Shown here piece by piece: positions 11,115 to 22,353 of a stretch of 33,590 nucleotides of DNA (within the stretch, counting starts at the first letter, position 1; the number at the start of each line of letters is the position of its first letter). This DNA comes from Cristatella mucedo (taxonomy: Eukaryota; Bryozoa; Phylactolaemata; Cristatellidae): the NCBI GenBank assembly GCA_009760855.2, contig WPIO01000514.1, positions 1-33,590 on the forward strand, written 5' to 3'. The notes beneath the pieces are model-generated. The model did not search any database. It had not been told where the DNA came from and saw only the letters and a list, made by a program, of their open reading frames with translations. The position numbers and the translations under genes are program-made.

Positions 11115-11276
11115 CTAGTTCAAGAAGAGTAGGTCTTCCACACCAATGGTGGGCAGCTGTGGGCAATCCTCGCGATCGACTGTCGGCTCTGACCCGCTGA
11201 AACCAGAGGCTGCCCCAGCGGTCTCACTTGGGCAGCACTCGGTCACGTGCGACTCCTGTAACTCACGTACGGCGAA
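11115..11276 (-). CDS. HIF1A: probable terminal exon of HIF-alpha (C-terminus and stop)
   Basis: Minus-strand open block of 53 codons ending in TAG at 11115-11117. Taking the acceptor ATTCAG before 11276, or the alternative TTACAG before 11255, it starts in phase 0, as needed after the exon 13122-13312, which ends in phase 0. The peptide is acidic and Ser/Gly-rich (ESHVTECCPSETAG, SGSEPTVDREDCPQLP) and finishes with TIGVEDLLFLN. In HIF-alpha proteins the C-terminal transactivation domain ends in an acidic, leucine-containing helix and carries an asparagine hydroxylated by FIH. Here the end loosely resembles that helix, but no asparagine stands at the expected place. The acceptors are mediocre, so membership in this gene is an inference from frame and position. 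Confidence 0.4.
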   Translation of the reverse strand, partial: FAVRELQESHVTECCPSETAGAASGFSGSEPTVDREDCPQLPTIGVEDLLFLN

Positions 11277-11628
11277 CTGAATTCGAAACTGCACGGCCGC
11301 GAGTATAAAGCATAAGCTGGACGAGGCTGCCGCCTTCGGACTACAATGGCGGCCACGGCGGCGTCGAGTGGCACAAGCTTGCTTTTCGAGTCCCAATGAA
11401 CCACGGCTTGTCTCGCGACTTACAGGAAGCGCACGCAGCTTGGCTTTCAGTTAGGAAGGGAGGCACGCCCAGTGTCCCACTAGGCAAACCTTCGCAGCAT
11501 TCATTAACATCAGCCGGAATGTCCGTTAGCCTGTGCATAGTGCTATGGCATGCAGGCAGGCAGTCAGCCAGTAGGAATGCCAAAACGACTACATACGACT
11601 ATATAGCGACTACACGATTTATATATTG

Positions 11629-11660
<32 letters not shown>

Positions 11661-11896
11661 TACCATATACTATATGATGATATACATAGCTATAGTGCAC
11701 AATAAAGCATAATATGCAAAACTATAATACTCAATACACTAGCTATAATATACTATACAATAGCTAGGAGCAGCTCACTGCCTGTGGACTCGATTCGTTG
11801 AGTCACAGTAGTTCCGCCACGGAAGACAAGGCTTCGCCATCTTGCCACTTGACTCAGGTGCAAAATCTTGCCGCGCGACAGACTTTCTTGCTTTAA
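11277..11896. other. intron sequence, AT repeat
   Basis: No coding signal beyond overlapping shadows. 11628-11770 is an AT-rich patch with TATA repeats. Confidence 0.4.
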
Positions 11897-11985
11897 TTAA
11901 TAATAATAATAATAATGCACTTAATAAAGCCCATCAGAGAACTCAATCTCTTTCTAGGCGCTTTGCATTTGCTGTAAAGGGATTA
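11897..11985 (-). mobile_element. LINE 3' tail copy, minus orientation
   Basis: AATAATAATAATAATGCAC, then GAACTCAATCTCTTTCTAGG, then CGCTTTGCATTTGCTG. This is the complement of the standard tail with its (ATT)n end. 5'-truncated. Confidence 0.8.
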
Positions 11986-12222
11986 GAGGAGATAACTATA
12001 ATATATAGTGCAATAAAATATGATAATACATGACCGATCAGTCAGCAGCAGAGTAAGCTGCCTAGTTCTGAAAAAGATGTCCTCTGCAAAACGTGGGTGA
12101 GCAGGTAGCAAGCATTGAACACCACCAGGAAACTCCTCCAAGATGTATTGCACACAGCTTAACGCCTGCCGCAAAAGGCATTTACTTACTACTCCTCGTT
12201 AGCAGCATACTTCTCTTATTCC

Positions 12223-12389
<167 letters not shown>

Positions 12390-12464
12390 ACTCCTTATAC
12401 TTCATAAATCTTTCCACCGCTCATGCAGTGATTTCTTGACTTTTTTTTCTCTATGCGAGAAGCC

Positions 12465-12790
12465 AAGCTTGTCGGTTGAAAGTGTCGTAGTTGCGACAAT
12501 AAACCAATTTTCGCATTCCTGCTCAGGCTGTCCCAATCAAGCAGCATCAACTTTAAGGTTTTGTCACTCACTTTGGGTATCCTAATTCTCCTGATCCAGC
12601 CCATTTATGAGAACTACTCCCCGACCGACCTAGGCATCGTACTGCCCGATCGTCTGACTCAGCTCGTTTCGCTGAGCCTCATATCAACCTTAAGTCCTTT
12701 GAAGGTCGTGCCTATAGTTCGTGTACTTCCAAATTCTAGATCTCACTTCCGAGTGACGTTACGACATTCCCTGACTCGACGAAATGCTTA
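12465..12790 (+). mobile_element. diverged LINE ORF2 C-terminal fragment
   Basis: Plus strand. TTTGAAGGTCGTGCCTATAG, then the TTCGTGTACTTCCAAATTCT block, aligns with the FEDRAYSSHAPKAW region of the LINE at 29650-30178, and the upstream GTTTTGTCACTCACTTTGGG matches that copy near 29653. Reading frame is lost. Confidence 0.6.
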
Positions 12791-13121
12791 AAGCGATAAA
12801 TACTCCCGAAGGAACGTCCATGAACTGTAGCCCCGATACGGCAAACGAAGTAACATATCGAGTGAGAGGAGATTGTCAGGGAAGAAAACTTCGTTGGGCA
12901 GACCTCGAACCTTTACTGACAGTATTCATTATCAGGCGACATGCTTCAAGCTATCCGGCGGCGCCCCTAAAGTCTTGTGCTAGTATTGTTTGCATCCGGC
13001 ATGCGATATTTGCACCTTTCCCTCTCTCGAGAAGAGCTCGAGTCGGCACGGCAGTCTATCACGTATCGTGTATCTATGCAATCTGATTTTCTATGATAGA
13101 ACAGCGAGCGAAACATCTCAC

Positions 13122-13312
13122 CCTGGAGTAGTGTGGCAAAGGCGTCCACCTTGGAGCACCTTTTCCAGCACCGTATGCGACGTCTGAGCTGTGCCACATT
13201 ATGTCTTCTGCAACTGAATATTCATGTGAAAAGATGCGGGCCAGCTCAGCATTGGCTATAATTTGAAGCAGATCGTGGCCACGCCTTGCAATGGACACTA
13301 GATCGAAGATCG
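13122..13312 (-). CDS. HIF1A: coding exon, probable HIF-alpha C-terminal region
   Basis: Minus-strand block of 191 nt with a strong acceptor (TTCTGCTTCTTCGTTATCAG) and a donor at CCAGG|GTGAGA. It starts with two bases of a split codon, which fits the one base left by the exon ending at 17132, and it ends in phase 0. The 63 residues include IFDLVSIARRGHDLLQIIAN, then AELARIFSHEYS and AEDIMWHSSDVAYGAGKGAP. The segment IIANAELARIFS is reminiscent of the Ile-rich, D-L-A-x-x-L stretch that precedes the C-terminal transactivation domain in HIF-alpha, but this similarity is short. Exon reality is well supported. Assignment to this gene rests on strand, phase and order. Confidence 0.6.
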
Positions 13313-15149
13313 CTGATAACGAAGAAGCAGAACCGGCTCGGCCAAGCAAAGTGGTACTTATAAAAGTTCAGACCTTCACCTTCGGATTAATGAGGCATTT
13401 GGCTTGAAACTACTGAGCACGAAGGTCATCTGCAGAAGGTCTGGAGTAGCGAAAGCGAAAGGCGAGTCGCTCAATTTCTTAATAGCTATTGACAGTCCTC
13501 GATAGCTATTTACAGACCTTGACAGCTAGACCCTAATGATTTTCAGCCGAAAAATGTAACCACTCACAACGCCGTTAACTTAGTACGACTAATGATAGTG
13601 CCCCATTAGGGGTCAGTAAAAGTTATAATTAAGTATACTAACACTTTTATATATTATTATTATATTATATTAATACAATGGTTTCTGTAATATTATTTTT
13701 CTATATTATTTTTTATTATTAGTATTACTTTTTTATTATTTCTATATTATTATTATTCTATATTATTTTCTATATTATTCAACATTATAATAATTAATAA
13801 GGACTCATGCATCGAAAGAGTCTGCAAATCCTATGCATCCTATTTCTTGGTCTGATTAAAATGCGATACGCACGTTTCTGTTAAAGACGTGAACGTATTC
13901 AAGTCGGGAATGTGGCAGAATCTCTCAAGATTTAAGAAATACTACATAACCGGAATACTAATATAAATACTAATTACCGGATTTATGAAATACTAAAGCA
14001 GCCACAGGTGATCTTGTGAGAAACGCAATAGCTGGCTGGCAGAGGCGATCTTACACAGAGGCGATCCTACGAAATTAAACCAACGGCGCTTGACAGAAGG
14101 AGCTCAAATCCTAGCCATTTCCCAACTTGCGGTGGGGGGGGCGTCATTACCTGCTGGGAGGGGCGTTAGGCGTTGAGCAGAAGTGGTTTTTTATCGAGCA
14201 TGGACGCCGATGGGGCGGCAGCAACAGTTGGAAGTTGAAATTAATTTGCTAATTAATTAGGAATAATTCACTGCGACCTTGCACATTCGTCGAGGCGTGC
14301 AAAGTCATAAGTTTTGACAGAAAACTTTCCAAAAGGTGTTGACGTAGTTGCTTCGCTGTGTTTAAGCCCTGCAGTTGTTAACTGCCGTTAGGAAAGATTA
14401 AAGGAAGCCCATGAGCTGGGGGAGTATTTATGAAATGCCCACAGCTAAATCTTGCAGCGAACCGTTCGAAAGTTGGAGTAGCTGCAGGTAGACAGGTGGA
14501 GAGGAAGTTGCAGGTATACAGGTTGATACAATGACTATAATAATGATAATATGGTATTTGTATAGCACTTTCAGAGACGGATCCGCCTAACCATCTGCTC
14601 AAGCAGCTTTCTCTCACAGAGCTGCCAATAGCTTCAGTAAAACCTCTTGGTTGCTGTAACCGTCACAACTCTATATCAGCACCGGGGTGAATTTAGACTC
14701 ACCTCCGTCCGTCAATCCGTGCGAGGAGTAATCCGAAAATACCGCTGGTTTCTTTCTCGGCGTCCCTCCGGGCAGCGGGGTCGAGGCAAGGCGCTTCACT
14801 CTTGGTTGTCCTGTTGACACGGATACATCAAGCTGGCGTATCAACATGGCAGCTAGCATAACTGTCGCTGGGTGCTGCTTGACAGAAATGCATCTAATGT
14901 AATATATCTCCATCTATAACTCCACAAAGTCATAAAGACTATGTGGGTGTTACGCAGGAGAGTTTTGTATAGTGCACTCACAGCATAAGCGGCTTTCGGT
15001 ACGCATTCGGTAGCCAATAGACTTCGTCTCACGATACAAAGAGACGATGGGAAGCATAGCAGAGTCAGGAGAGCAGTTGAGGTAGTGAGTAGCATGGTAG
15101 TAGCAGCTCAGGACCACTGAAAAGGATGAGCCATAGTTGGCAGCAGGAG
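13313..15149. other. intron, AT-rich patch
   Basis: 13620-13800 is dominated by TATTATT repeats. 14530-14600 carries a fragment resembling the LINE tail (TATTTGTATAGCACTTTCAG). No exon was recognised. Confidence 0.4.
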
Positions 15150-15270
15150 AGTAGTTGTCGTTGCATAAGAATCGTGGAAGCGAGTTCCACAGTCTCGGAC
15201 CTGCAGAGCTAAAGCTTCTGTCGCCAACGGTCTTTAAGCAGAGGAATGAAACAGCTAATTTATTGTCCAC
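15150..15270 (-). mobile_element. C-terminal fragment of a second LINE lineage
   Basis: Minus strand encodes LKTVGDRSFSSAGPRLWNSL followed by P-R-F-L, the conserved C-terminal block of CR1/L2-type ORF2. It differs clearly from the family at 3295-3495 (FGDRAFSSYAPKAWNSLP), so it is another lineage. Sequence similarity is lost after this block. Confidence 0.65.
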
Positions 15271-15439
15271 ACAGGACCTGAGGGTGTGAAGAGGCTGAAA
15301 CTGGTGCAGCAGTCCAGCTAATGCAAATCCAGTCCAATGCTAGACCAGAACCAAGATCCAATTCTCCGAGAACACCATCCGGGTAGGCATTCATGGAGGA
15401 TTTCGTGAGCACAATGTAAAAAGCCTGACAAAGATAGAA

Positions 15440-15522
15440 GGAGTGAGAGAGATTAGAGAAAGAGAGAGCGAGCCCAGAGAGAGAGAGAGAGAGGAGGGAG
15501 AGAGAGAGAGAGAGAGAGAGAG

Positions 15523-15613
<91 letters not shown>

Positions 15614-15898
15614 GGAGAGAGAGAGGAGGGAGAGAGAGGAGGGAGTGAGAGAGGAGTGAGAGAGGATGAAGAGGTAGAGCAGAGCAGAGAGAGAGAGGGA
15701 GGGAGAGAGAGAGCGGGTGGTGAGAAAGAGAGGGGAGTGAGAAAGAGAGGGAGAGAGAGAGGGAGGGAGAGAGAGAGAGAGGAGGGAGTGAGAGAGAAGA
15801 TGAAAAGGGAGAGCAGAACAGAGAGAGAGAGAGAGAGGAGGGAGTGAGAGAGAAGATGAAGAGGGAGAGCAGAACAGAGAGAGAGAGAGAGAAAGAGG

Positions 15899-15953
<55 letters not shown>

Positions 15954-16048
15954 GGTGGAGAGAAAGAGAGGGGAGTGAGAAAGAGAGGGAGAGAGAAAGG
16001 AGGGAGTGAAAGAGGAGTGAGAGAGAGGATGAAGAGGCGCGGAGGAGA

Positions 16049-16096
<48 letters not shown>

Positions 16097-16180
16097 GGAG
16101 AGAGATAGAGAGCGGGTGGAGAGAAAGAGAGGGTAGTGAAACAGAGAGGGAGACATGGAACGAGAGGAGAATGAGTGAGA
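15440..16180. repeat. very long (GA)n purine tract
   Basis: About 740 bp of almost pure purine on the plus strand, GAGAGA with GGGAG and GTGAG interruptions in a higher-order pattern (AGAGAAAGAGAGGGGAGTGA recurs). All three minus frames stay open as Ser-Leu runs. This is low complexity, not a gene. It lies in the intron between exons 17132-17925 and 13122-13312. Confidence 0.95.
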
Positions 16181-17131
16181 AGAAGAGTGGAATACAGAGA
16201 ACCAAAAAGTCTCTCGACTACTTTCGTGAGTTGATAGCACATCTTCTTCGTCATGGCCACGTGAGTTTACACTGTTGCAGTCCAACAGACCAAAGTTTAT
16301 TCAGCCAACATTGATCATTTATATTTAAATAAGAGAAAAAGCTTCACGAATTCAGATGACGCTTGTCTGTCGTGGGATAGAAATAGGGGCAGAATGCACT
16401 CGTTTCGAATCGCAGAAATGTTTAAAATACTGTCGACTAACATGACACGTGACTTGGCAGATCAGTGGGCCTGGCGATGGAGGCCAACCCTGCTAGGTCA
16501 GCAGCAAATAGCGGATACAGACTACCGTTACCCAGCGACGTGAGCCAGCAGCAAGGTTGGCACACTGCAAGGCTAGCCGGTAGGTTTGGCAAGGATACCT
16601 TAAACTGTAGGTCGAAGGAGATGCAGGCATCATTCTACCGCCGTAATTATATAACTACCTAAATGTTATTTAAAATATTTTTAATTACAATTAATGTGAT
16701 CATATAATGTATATATATATATATATTATTTATAATACATATATACATATAGCTATATTATATATAATTATGTATATAATTGTATTAATTATAAAATTAT
16801 AGCACAGTATTCATATTAATTTATAATATATAATACAATTACATAAAATAAGAGAGATATATATAGTTACATATGATATAAATATATATAATATTTAAAA
16901 TTAGATATATATATATTATAATTATATATCTATATGATTACAAAACGGACCATTAATAATATTATCAATAAAATCATAATAAATAATTAATTTAAATAAT
17001 TAATCACATTGATAAATTATTAATAGTAAAGTAATACTACTTTTTTTATCATACTGTTATACTATACCTATACCTCGCTATATATATATACTATACCAGC
17101 GAACGAGCAAAGACGGTACGAGTGAACTCAC
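16181..17131. other. intron with AT-rich segment
   Basis: 16660-17095 is extremely AT-rich (TATATA, TAATAT). If the exon at 17132 did not splice, its frame would stop at a TAG at 17091-17093, 13 codons past the donor. Confidence 0.45.
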
Positions 17132-17925
17132 TTCTCTCGGCGGTCAATGGCGGCGGCGGTGGAGGCGACGAGCTAACGCGACGACCTAAAATGTGCACTC
17201 GACAATCCTCTTCTTCCAGCCGCAGCAGACAATCCGCCAGCTTCGAGCGTCGACCGACGCCGAAGGACGGAAGTGCGATAGGATTGGTCACCAGCGACGC
17301 CCGCTCCGCCGCCCCACCGGTGCTTTGCAGGAAGCCGTCTGCGTCTCTGCCGCCAGTCGGCGTCCACGTTTTGCAGGTAGTAGTAGCTGCCTCGCCTCTG
17401 TCGCCGGTGACGAGCTGACGAAGGTTTATCGAGCGACTGCCAGTCTGGCTCTCGTAGCAGTGGACCAGCTCCCACGGTTCGCCGCCGCAGCCGCCGGCCA
17501 GCGGCAAGCCGTAGTGGGGAAAATCCGGGAGGTTCGCGACATCCGGGAGGCTCGAGACGTGAGGAAACCTTGGCTCCTCATCGGAGGCGGCGGCGGCGGG
17601 GTCGAGATACACCAGCGGTGGCGGCTGAACTAAGTGGTGCGCCGCCGCCGGGTACGGCCAGCCGAGTTGCAAGCGGCCGCCATCGCGGCCGCCGCCGCTG
17701 CTCGAGGCCGAAAGGGTGGTGGGCTGCTGCAGACGCAGATGGGCAGGCAGCCATGAATCCGACGCCGAGGCAGCCTGCCACTCTAGTCCAGCTCTAGTCT
17801 CGTCCGATCGATCCAGACTACCAAGCAGCAGAGGCTGACGCTGGGCGAAACTCCCCAGACTCTGGCTCTGCGACGACTGCTGCATGTGTGGTCCCCAGAC
17901 GCCAATGGCCAGGGGTCCACTTGAA
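17132..17925 (-). CDS. HIF1A: large HIF-alpha exon: Ser/Pro/Gln-rich linker after the C-terminal degron
   Basis: Minus-strand exon of 794 nt, 264 full codons. Acceptor TTTTCCTTCTGTCGCGTTTAG, donor GAGAGAA|GTGAGT (perfect six bases). It starts with one base, completing the TG left by the exon at 21016-21194, and ends with one base. Composition is that of a disordered activation or linker region: QQSSQSQSLGSFAQRQP near the start, a Ser/Gly/Arg block, PPPLVYLDPAAAASDEEP, LPDVANLPDFPHYGLPLAG, a cluster SKLADCLLRLEEEDCRV near the end, and a proline run just before the donor. No folded domain is recognisable, which is usual for this part of HIF-alpha, so the gene assignment depends on phase and order. 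It is GC-rich with strong G/C at third positions, unlike the AT-rich intron beside it. Confidence 0.72.
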
Positions 17926-18375
17926 CTAAACGCGACAGAAGGAAAACGACCTTGAACGCTGCACACGAACGAATGACGAAGAAGGCATAATATGCGTATG
18001 CATTGTCTTGGTATATGAATATCGGATAACGAAATGGCTGCTGGAATGTTTTGGCCTTGACACTGATGCGAGGATAAGGGTTCCCTTGTAGCATTTCGTC
18101 GTCATGCGTCACACCTCCTACGTCGACCAAGACACGATTGAACCGAATTTGCTGCCGTACGACAAACCTGCTCGGGCAGTGCAGGGGGGCTGGGTGATAT
18201 GGGCGACAGCTGCAAACACCATTTAACCTTTGCACGCCTCCGTGAGTAAGAGGTTTCGGCGACTTGGGAAATATTAGCAGGGCCGAGGTTATGGTCGCAG
18301 CACTATCGCAATCGCAATTGACTGCAGAAATTCAAAGATCCGATAGCTCGTAAGAGGTCAAAGACCCGATAGCTC

Positions 18376-18590
18376 GTAAGAGGCCAGCCGAGCAGAATCG
18401 CTACGCAGCGCGATCATACGATCGCAACGCGATCGTACGATCGCTTGGCGATCGTGCACTGATCGTAAGCGGCCAGCCGGCGGAATCGCTCGGCAGCGCG
18501 ATCGCATGATCGAAACGCGATCATGTGATCGCTTGGCGATCGTGCACTGGTCGTAAGCGGCCAGCCGGGCGGAATCGCTTCGCAGCCGCG
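18376..18590. repeat. 88-89 bp tandem repeat rich in GATC palindromes
   Basis: Units start at 18376, 18465 and 18553 (GTAAGNGGCCAGCCG), the third incomplete. Each unit contains GCGATC, TACGATCGC and TTGGCGATCGTGCACTG, so it can fold on itself. Fragments of the same motif (GATCGTGCACGTGAT) recur at 18920-18935 and 19019-19033. Confidence 0.9.
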
Positions 18591-20299
18591 CCTACGGGAG
18601 CTCAGTTAACCCTGCCTCCTGAAAGCGGCAGGTTCGCTCTCGGCACGGTCGCCGTTGGGCGTGACTGAGCAGGGAAAGCCCCGAGCTTCGTGCCAATAGC
18701 GAGCACCTGCCGGCGAGATGTTGGAGAGTGGTCTGAAGAAGTGGGCCGAGAAGTGCGTGTTCCAACGTCGCTCGCCTCTCCTGGTACTGCAAAGTTCCGT
18801 CGGTTTAGTCAGCACGGCAGCCCTACCCCGCCGCCTGCCCGCCCAGCGGGTTTCGTTCGAGACGGCTTCGGCCTAGAACGGCCATTCAACTGCTTTCAGT
18901 CAAGCCCGCGCTCGCTTGACGATCGTGCACGTGATTGAGCCGCGACCTCGAGTGTATGCGTTCCGTTCAGCTATGGGACTGTGAGATACTTTCGTTCGAG
19001 ACCACGTGCTCGCTTCGTGATCGTGCACGTGATCGAAACGAGATCGCGAGGGTCCGATCCTTCGGTGGGCGCAGAGCAGAGCAGAGCGGAGAGTGGCGTC
19101 AGCTCGCCGAGCCAGGATTTCGACGAAAGAAACTCCTTCGCACGCAGTACGAGCGAGCAATCAATTTCAGCGGCAGCGCCTCTTCGAAGCTAATTCGTCG
19201 AATTTCTTAAAACGGACACCGTGCGAAATATAGAGCCAAATACAGCACACCGGATCGACGCCATTTTCATGCTACATTGCTGACCAGTACACTGTACAGC
19301 TAATTCAGCATTAACGCTAAGATTAATTGCCGCACGGAAATGGCACAGGACGGGCAGTGGGCGGGGCGGGCGCTTAGCTCACATACCCGTCGGTTACACA
19401 TAAAGGGGAAGGCAGCCGCCGGGGTCTGTGCCAAGCTGTCAAGCGGTACAGGAGAGACAGGTGCGCTCTCTCTCTCTCTCTCTCTAGCAACCTTTGGGAA
19501 GGCAGCATGAGTGACACGTGGTTCCATCGACGAGGTCTTAGCCAGGGCCGCCCGGTGCTCGGGGAGCAGACGAAGCCTGACGGCGGAAGCACTTAACGCT
19601 CCGATCAAATCGTCTTTTCGCTGTCCTCCATCCGGGCACGTACGCACTTCAAAGGATGTCTCAAGCCGCCGTTCCGCCTCCGCCGCCGGCCCCCCCCCAA
19701 CCGGGCGAGGAATGACCAGAAAGCAGCCTCACCCCTCCCGCCAGCAAACAGCTGCCACTGATGGCTCACAGCCCATTCCTTGGCCCGAAGAGTCCTCGGC
19801 GACACGCGGGGGGGGGGAGGGGGGGGAGTCTGCGGCAGAAACCCCCCACCCATCGACGTCGTGGTCGCAGTAGTGAATGTGTTAACAACAACAGAAAGGG
19901 TGTGAAAATGCAGGATTCCTTACATACGCTAGACAGTAGACAAGCGATCGACCATGTGTCCTCCTCACGCGGTCTCCCGTAGCTCCCACCGAGCAGATTC
20001 GAGGTCAACGGAGGGCTACTTTGACTGCTCCAGGTCGGATGTGCGACGTACTAATTAGCATAACTTGTGCTTGAAAGAAATCTAGCTCTGCCGCACCGTT
20101 GACCTTTGAGGCTGGCTGCAATGGCTACCGGCCTCCAAGGTCAGACTACCGGCCAGGCTAACACTTTTGTGCACGCGGACGGCCCACACTGTCTGCTACA
20201 GGCACTGTGCCCATAGCATGATGTTGAGCACGGTAACCAGCATCGGTTTACATAAACGTTTACATTAAACAAACACGCTTGAGGGCTAGCTTTTCTGCT

Positions 20300-20393
20300 T
20301 AGGGTTTTGGATTCAGCGAGTGGCGTTGTGTTTATTTAGGTTTAGGGTTTAGTGATTAGGTTTTGAATTGTTAGGGTTTAGTGTTTAGGTTTG
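20300..20393 (+). repeat. degenerate telomere-like TTAGGG/TTTAGG patch
   Basis: Six or more irregular copies of TTAGGGTTT or TTTAGGTTTAGGG. Not a clean array. Confidence 0.45.
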
Positions 20394-21015
20394 GCGGTCT
20401 AGTATTAAGCGTCTACGGCTTTGAGAAGAGCTGTAAACCAAAAGGATGCCTCAAAGGCTGCTGCATTTCAAGGGCACACTTTTACTGCATGGTGGCAGGC
20501 AGGGGGCTCGAGGCGTGCCCTCTGCGGACGCGCCCATACCAGTGAATGCACCCAGCTAGGAGTCTTAATCGCCTGATTCGGCTAGCTCGTTGTGCCCAGG
20601 GCAGTGCTCTGCCGACGTCGGCCCGTCGAAATCGTCTTAGGTTTAAAGTGCAAAGGTCGATTCAAAGATCACGCTTCCCTTCGACATAAGCTTCGATCGC
20701 GCGGTCAACAAAAGCTCACTGCTGCTTTCGGCATCTGCCCTGGGGGTTAGTCTCGGCAAGGAGAGGGGGTGGTGGTGGCGTTCAGGAAGCATCAAGACGA
20801 GCAATCGGAAACGTTTCGCATCGACCGCAGCTCCTATCGGATACTACTAACTATGGCCGACACTTACACATCAGCTCAGCCCTTACAGCCATTCTGTGCC
20901 CCGCCCCCACGAAGTCATCGACTGTTCGAAGGCCCAGACCATCGACCCCGTTCAAAGTCTTCGGCCCGCACGAACCCGTCACGAGGAGACCGAAAAAATA
21001 AGAGCCGCTACTTAC

Positions 21016-21194
21016 CACGGCAGACCAATGAGCGGAGGTACAGCGGAGGCGATGTCTGAAGCAATGGCGGCGGCCTTCGGCCATTGGTCGTCGAGCCGCT
21101 CGGTTCGCGAAGGTAGGCGAGCAGGCACGCTGGCTGCGAACACTTCGTCGCTACCCATGTTCATGGGTATATACGGTGCCCTCTGACTCATGTC
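21016..21194 (-). CDS. HIF1A: HIF-alpha exon with the C-terminal oxygen-dependent degron
   Basis: Minus-strand exon of 179 nt. Acceptor CATCTTTGCCGAATTTGATGCAG, donor GCCGTG|GTAAGT. Phase 0 at the start, two bases left at the end, so it joins both neighbours (23570-23638 and 17132-17925) in frame. The first residues are DMSQRAPYIPMNMGSDEVF. A-P-Y-I-P-M is the hallmark of the HIF-alpha C-terminal degron, where PHD enzymes hydroxylate the proline of LxxLAP and VHL then binds. Here the first leucine is M and the second is R, while A-P-Y-I-P-M is intact. The acidic run that usually follows is weaker (NMGSDE). The rest of the exon is Ala/Ser/Pro-rich with RTERLDDQWPKAAAIASDI. This is one of the two strongest exons for the gene identity. 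Confidence 0.85.
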
Positions 21195-21304
21195 CTGCAT
21201 CAAATTCGGCAAAGATGGGGTGGTATTTAGCGAGCCTCAATAATGGCGGCTCGATGAAGCTCAAAAGATAGAAAGCTTGCGACCTAGCAACCGGCACGGT
21301 TATT

Positions 21305-21600
21305 AGGTCATAATCGAAATTCAGCTGCACACTGGCCGGGTCATTATCGAAATTCAGCTGCACACTGGCCGGGTCATTATCGAAATTCAGCTGCACACTG
21401 GCCGGGTCATTATCGAAATTCAGCTGCACACTGGCCGGGTCATTATCGAAATTCAGCTGCACACTGGCCGGGTCATAATCAAAATTCAGCTGCACACTGG
21501 CCGGGTCATTATCAAAATTCAGCTGCACACCGGCCGGGTCATTATCGAAATTCAGGTGCACACCGGCTGGGTCATTATCGAAATTCAGCACCAGCTTGAT
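21305..21600. repeat. 33-bp minisatellite, nine copies
   Basis: Unit TCATTATCGAAATTCAGCTG plus CACACTGGCCGGG, exact period 33, copies starting with CGAAATT every 33 bases from 21315. On the minus strand it reads open as an 11-residue repeat (NFDNDPASVQL). It ends about 110 bp upstream of the acceptor of the degron exon and its frame does not match that exon, so I read it as intronic. Confidence 0.95.
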
Positions 21601-21636
21601 TGGGTGCTCGGAAGCTCGCGATTTCTCGCAAGTCAA

Positions 21637-22353
21637 TGCATCTTTAACGCGTGCAAGCTTAGACCAATCGGCGACATCCTTCAGCCGGGTGTCGGTTTAC
21701 GTAAGGTGCAGCCGAAAATAGTTTTAACGTATGCTGAAAATCGCCACCGGACACCTTTTGCGGCGAATGCAATCCAGCACCTGCAGAGAATCTGGCCACA
21801 TTCCTGCAATCGGGCGGCTCGGTAAGTTAAGTTCGGCGGATTGACGGCTTGTATTCTTGAGCAGCCGCTCACCGCCGCCGCCACGCCGCCGAGCTCAAGG
21901 ACAGGGTGCCCTAGAGACTGAGGCTAATCGCTGCTAGCCGAAAGGTTGCAATGTATTCTCAAATACAAGAGTCGAGCTCGAGTGCTGTCGGGAAAAATCA
22001 CGAAGTCGGCTCAAAATAACGTGTTCGGAGGGATGGGGCGGGGTAGCGGTCTTGCTAGTGGTGGCGGCAGTGGTGGTAATGGAACGCCGCTAACTGCAAG
22101 CGCCGGCGGCCAGCACGCGATCGAGTAGCCGCGATATGTCATGTGGCTCGAATAGAGGAAGGCGGAGGAAATGCCTTCGAGAAGATAGCTAGATAGTTTG
22201 ATGAAGCAGGGACGGTTTGGAGGTCATGGCATCTTGCCAACGGTTCAAGCTTCACTTGTTCGAGGATGACAATGTGACAACTAAGAAATCACCTCTTTGA
22301 GTGATTCGGGGCCAAGCGACCGTTTGTTCGCTTTTCTGCTCACAGAGGCTCTG
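21637..22353. other. intron, no exon recognised
   Basis: Unremarkable mixed sequence between the minisatellite and an unexplained minus-strand open frame. A Gly-rich plus frame near 22030-22128 is composition only. Confidence 0.35.

Larger units (their letters stand above)
17926..21015. other. intron between HIF-alpha exons, several repeats
   Basis: No coding exon found. Holds the GATC-palindrome tandem repeat, a short (CT)n at 19465-19487, C/G homopolymer runs near 19690 and 19810, and a telomere-like degenerate patch at 20300-20393. 18600-19200 is GC-rich with open frames on both strands but no splice-bounded block. Confidence 0.4.

Noticed and set aside
15260-16285. Long minus-strand Ser/Leu-rich open frames
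   Set aside because: They are the complement of a (GA)n tract. All frames are open because the repeat contains no stop.
17091-17131. Unspliced end of the 17132-17925 frame with a TAG
   Set aside because: A perfect donor GTGAGT lies at 17126-17131 and the sequence beyond turns AT-rich, so splicing is the better reading. An alternative short end remains possible.
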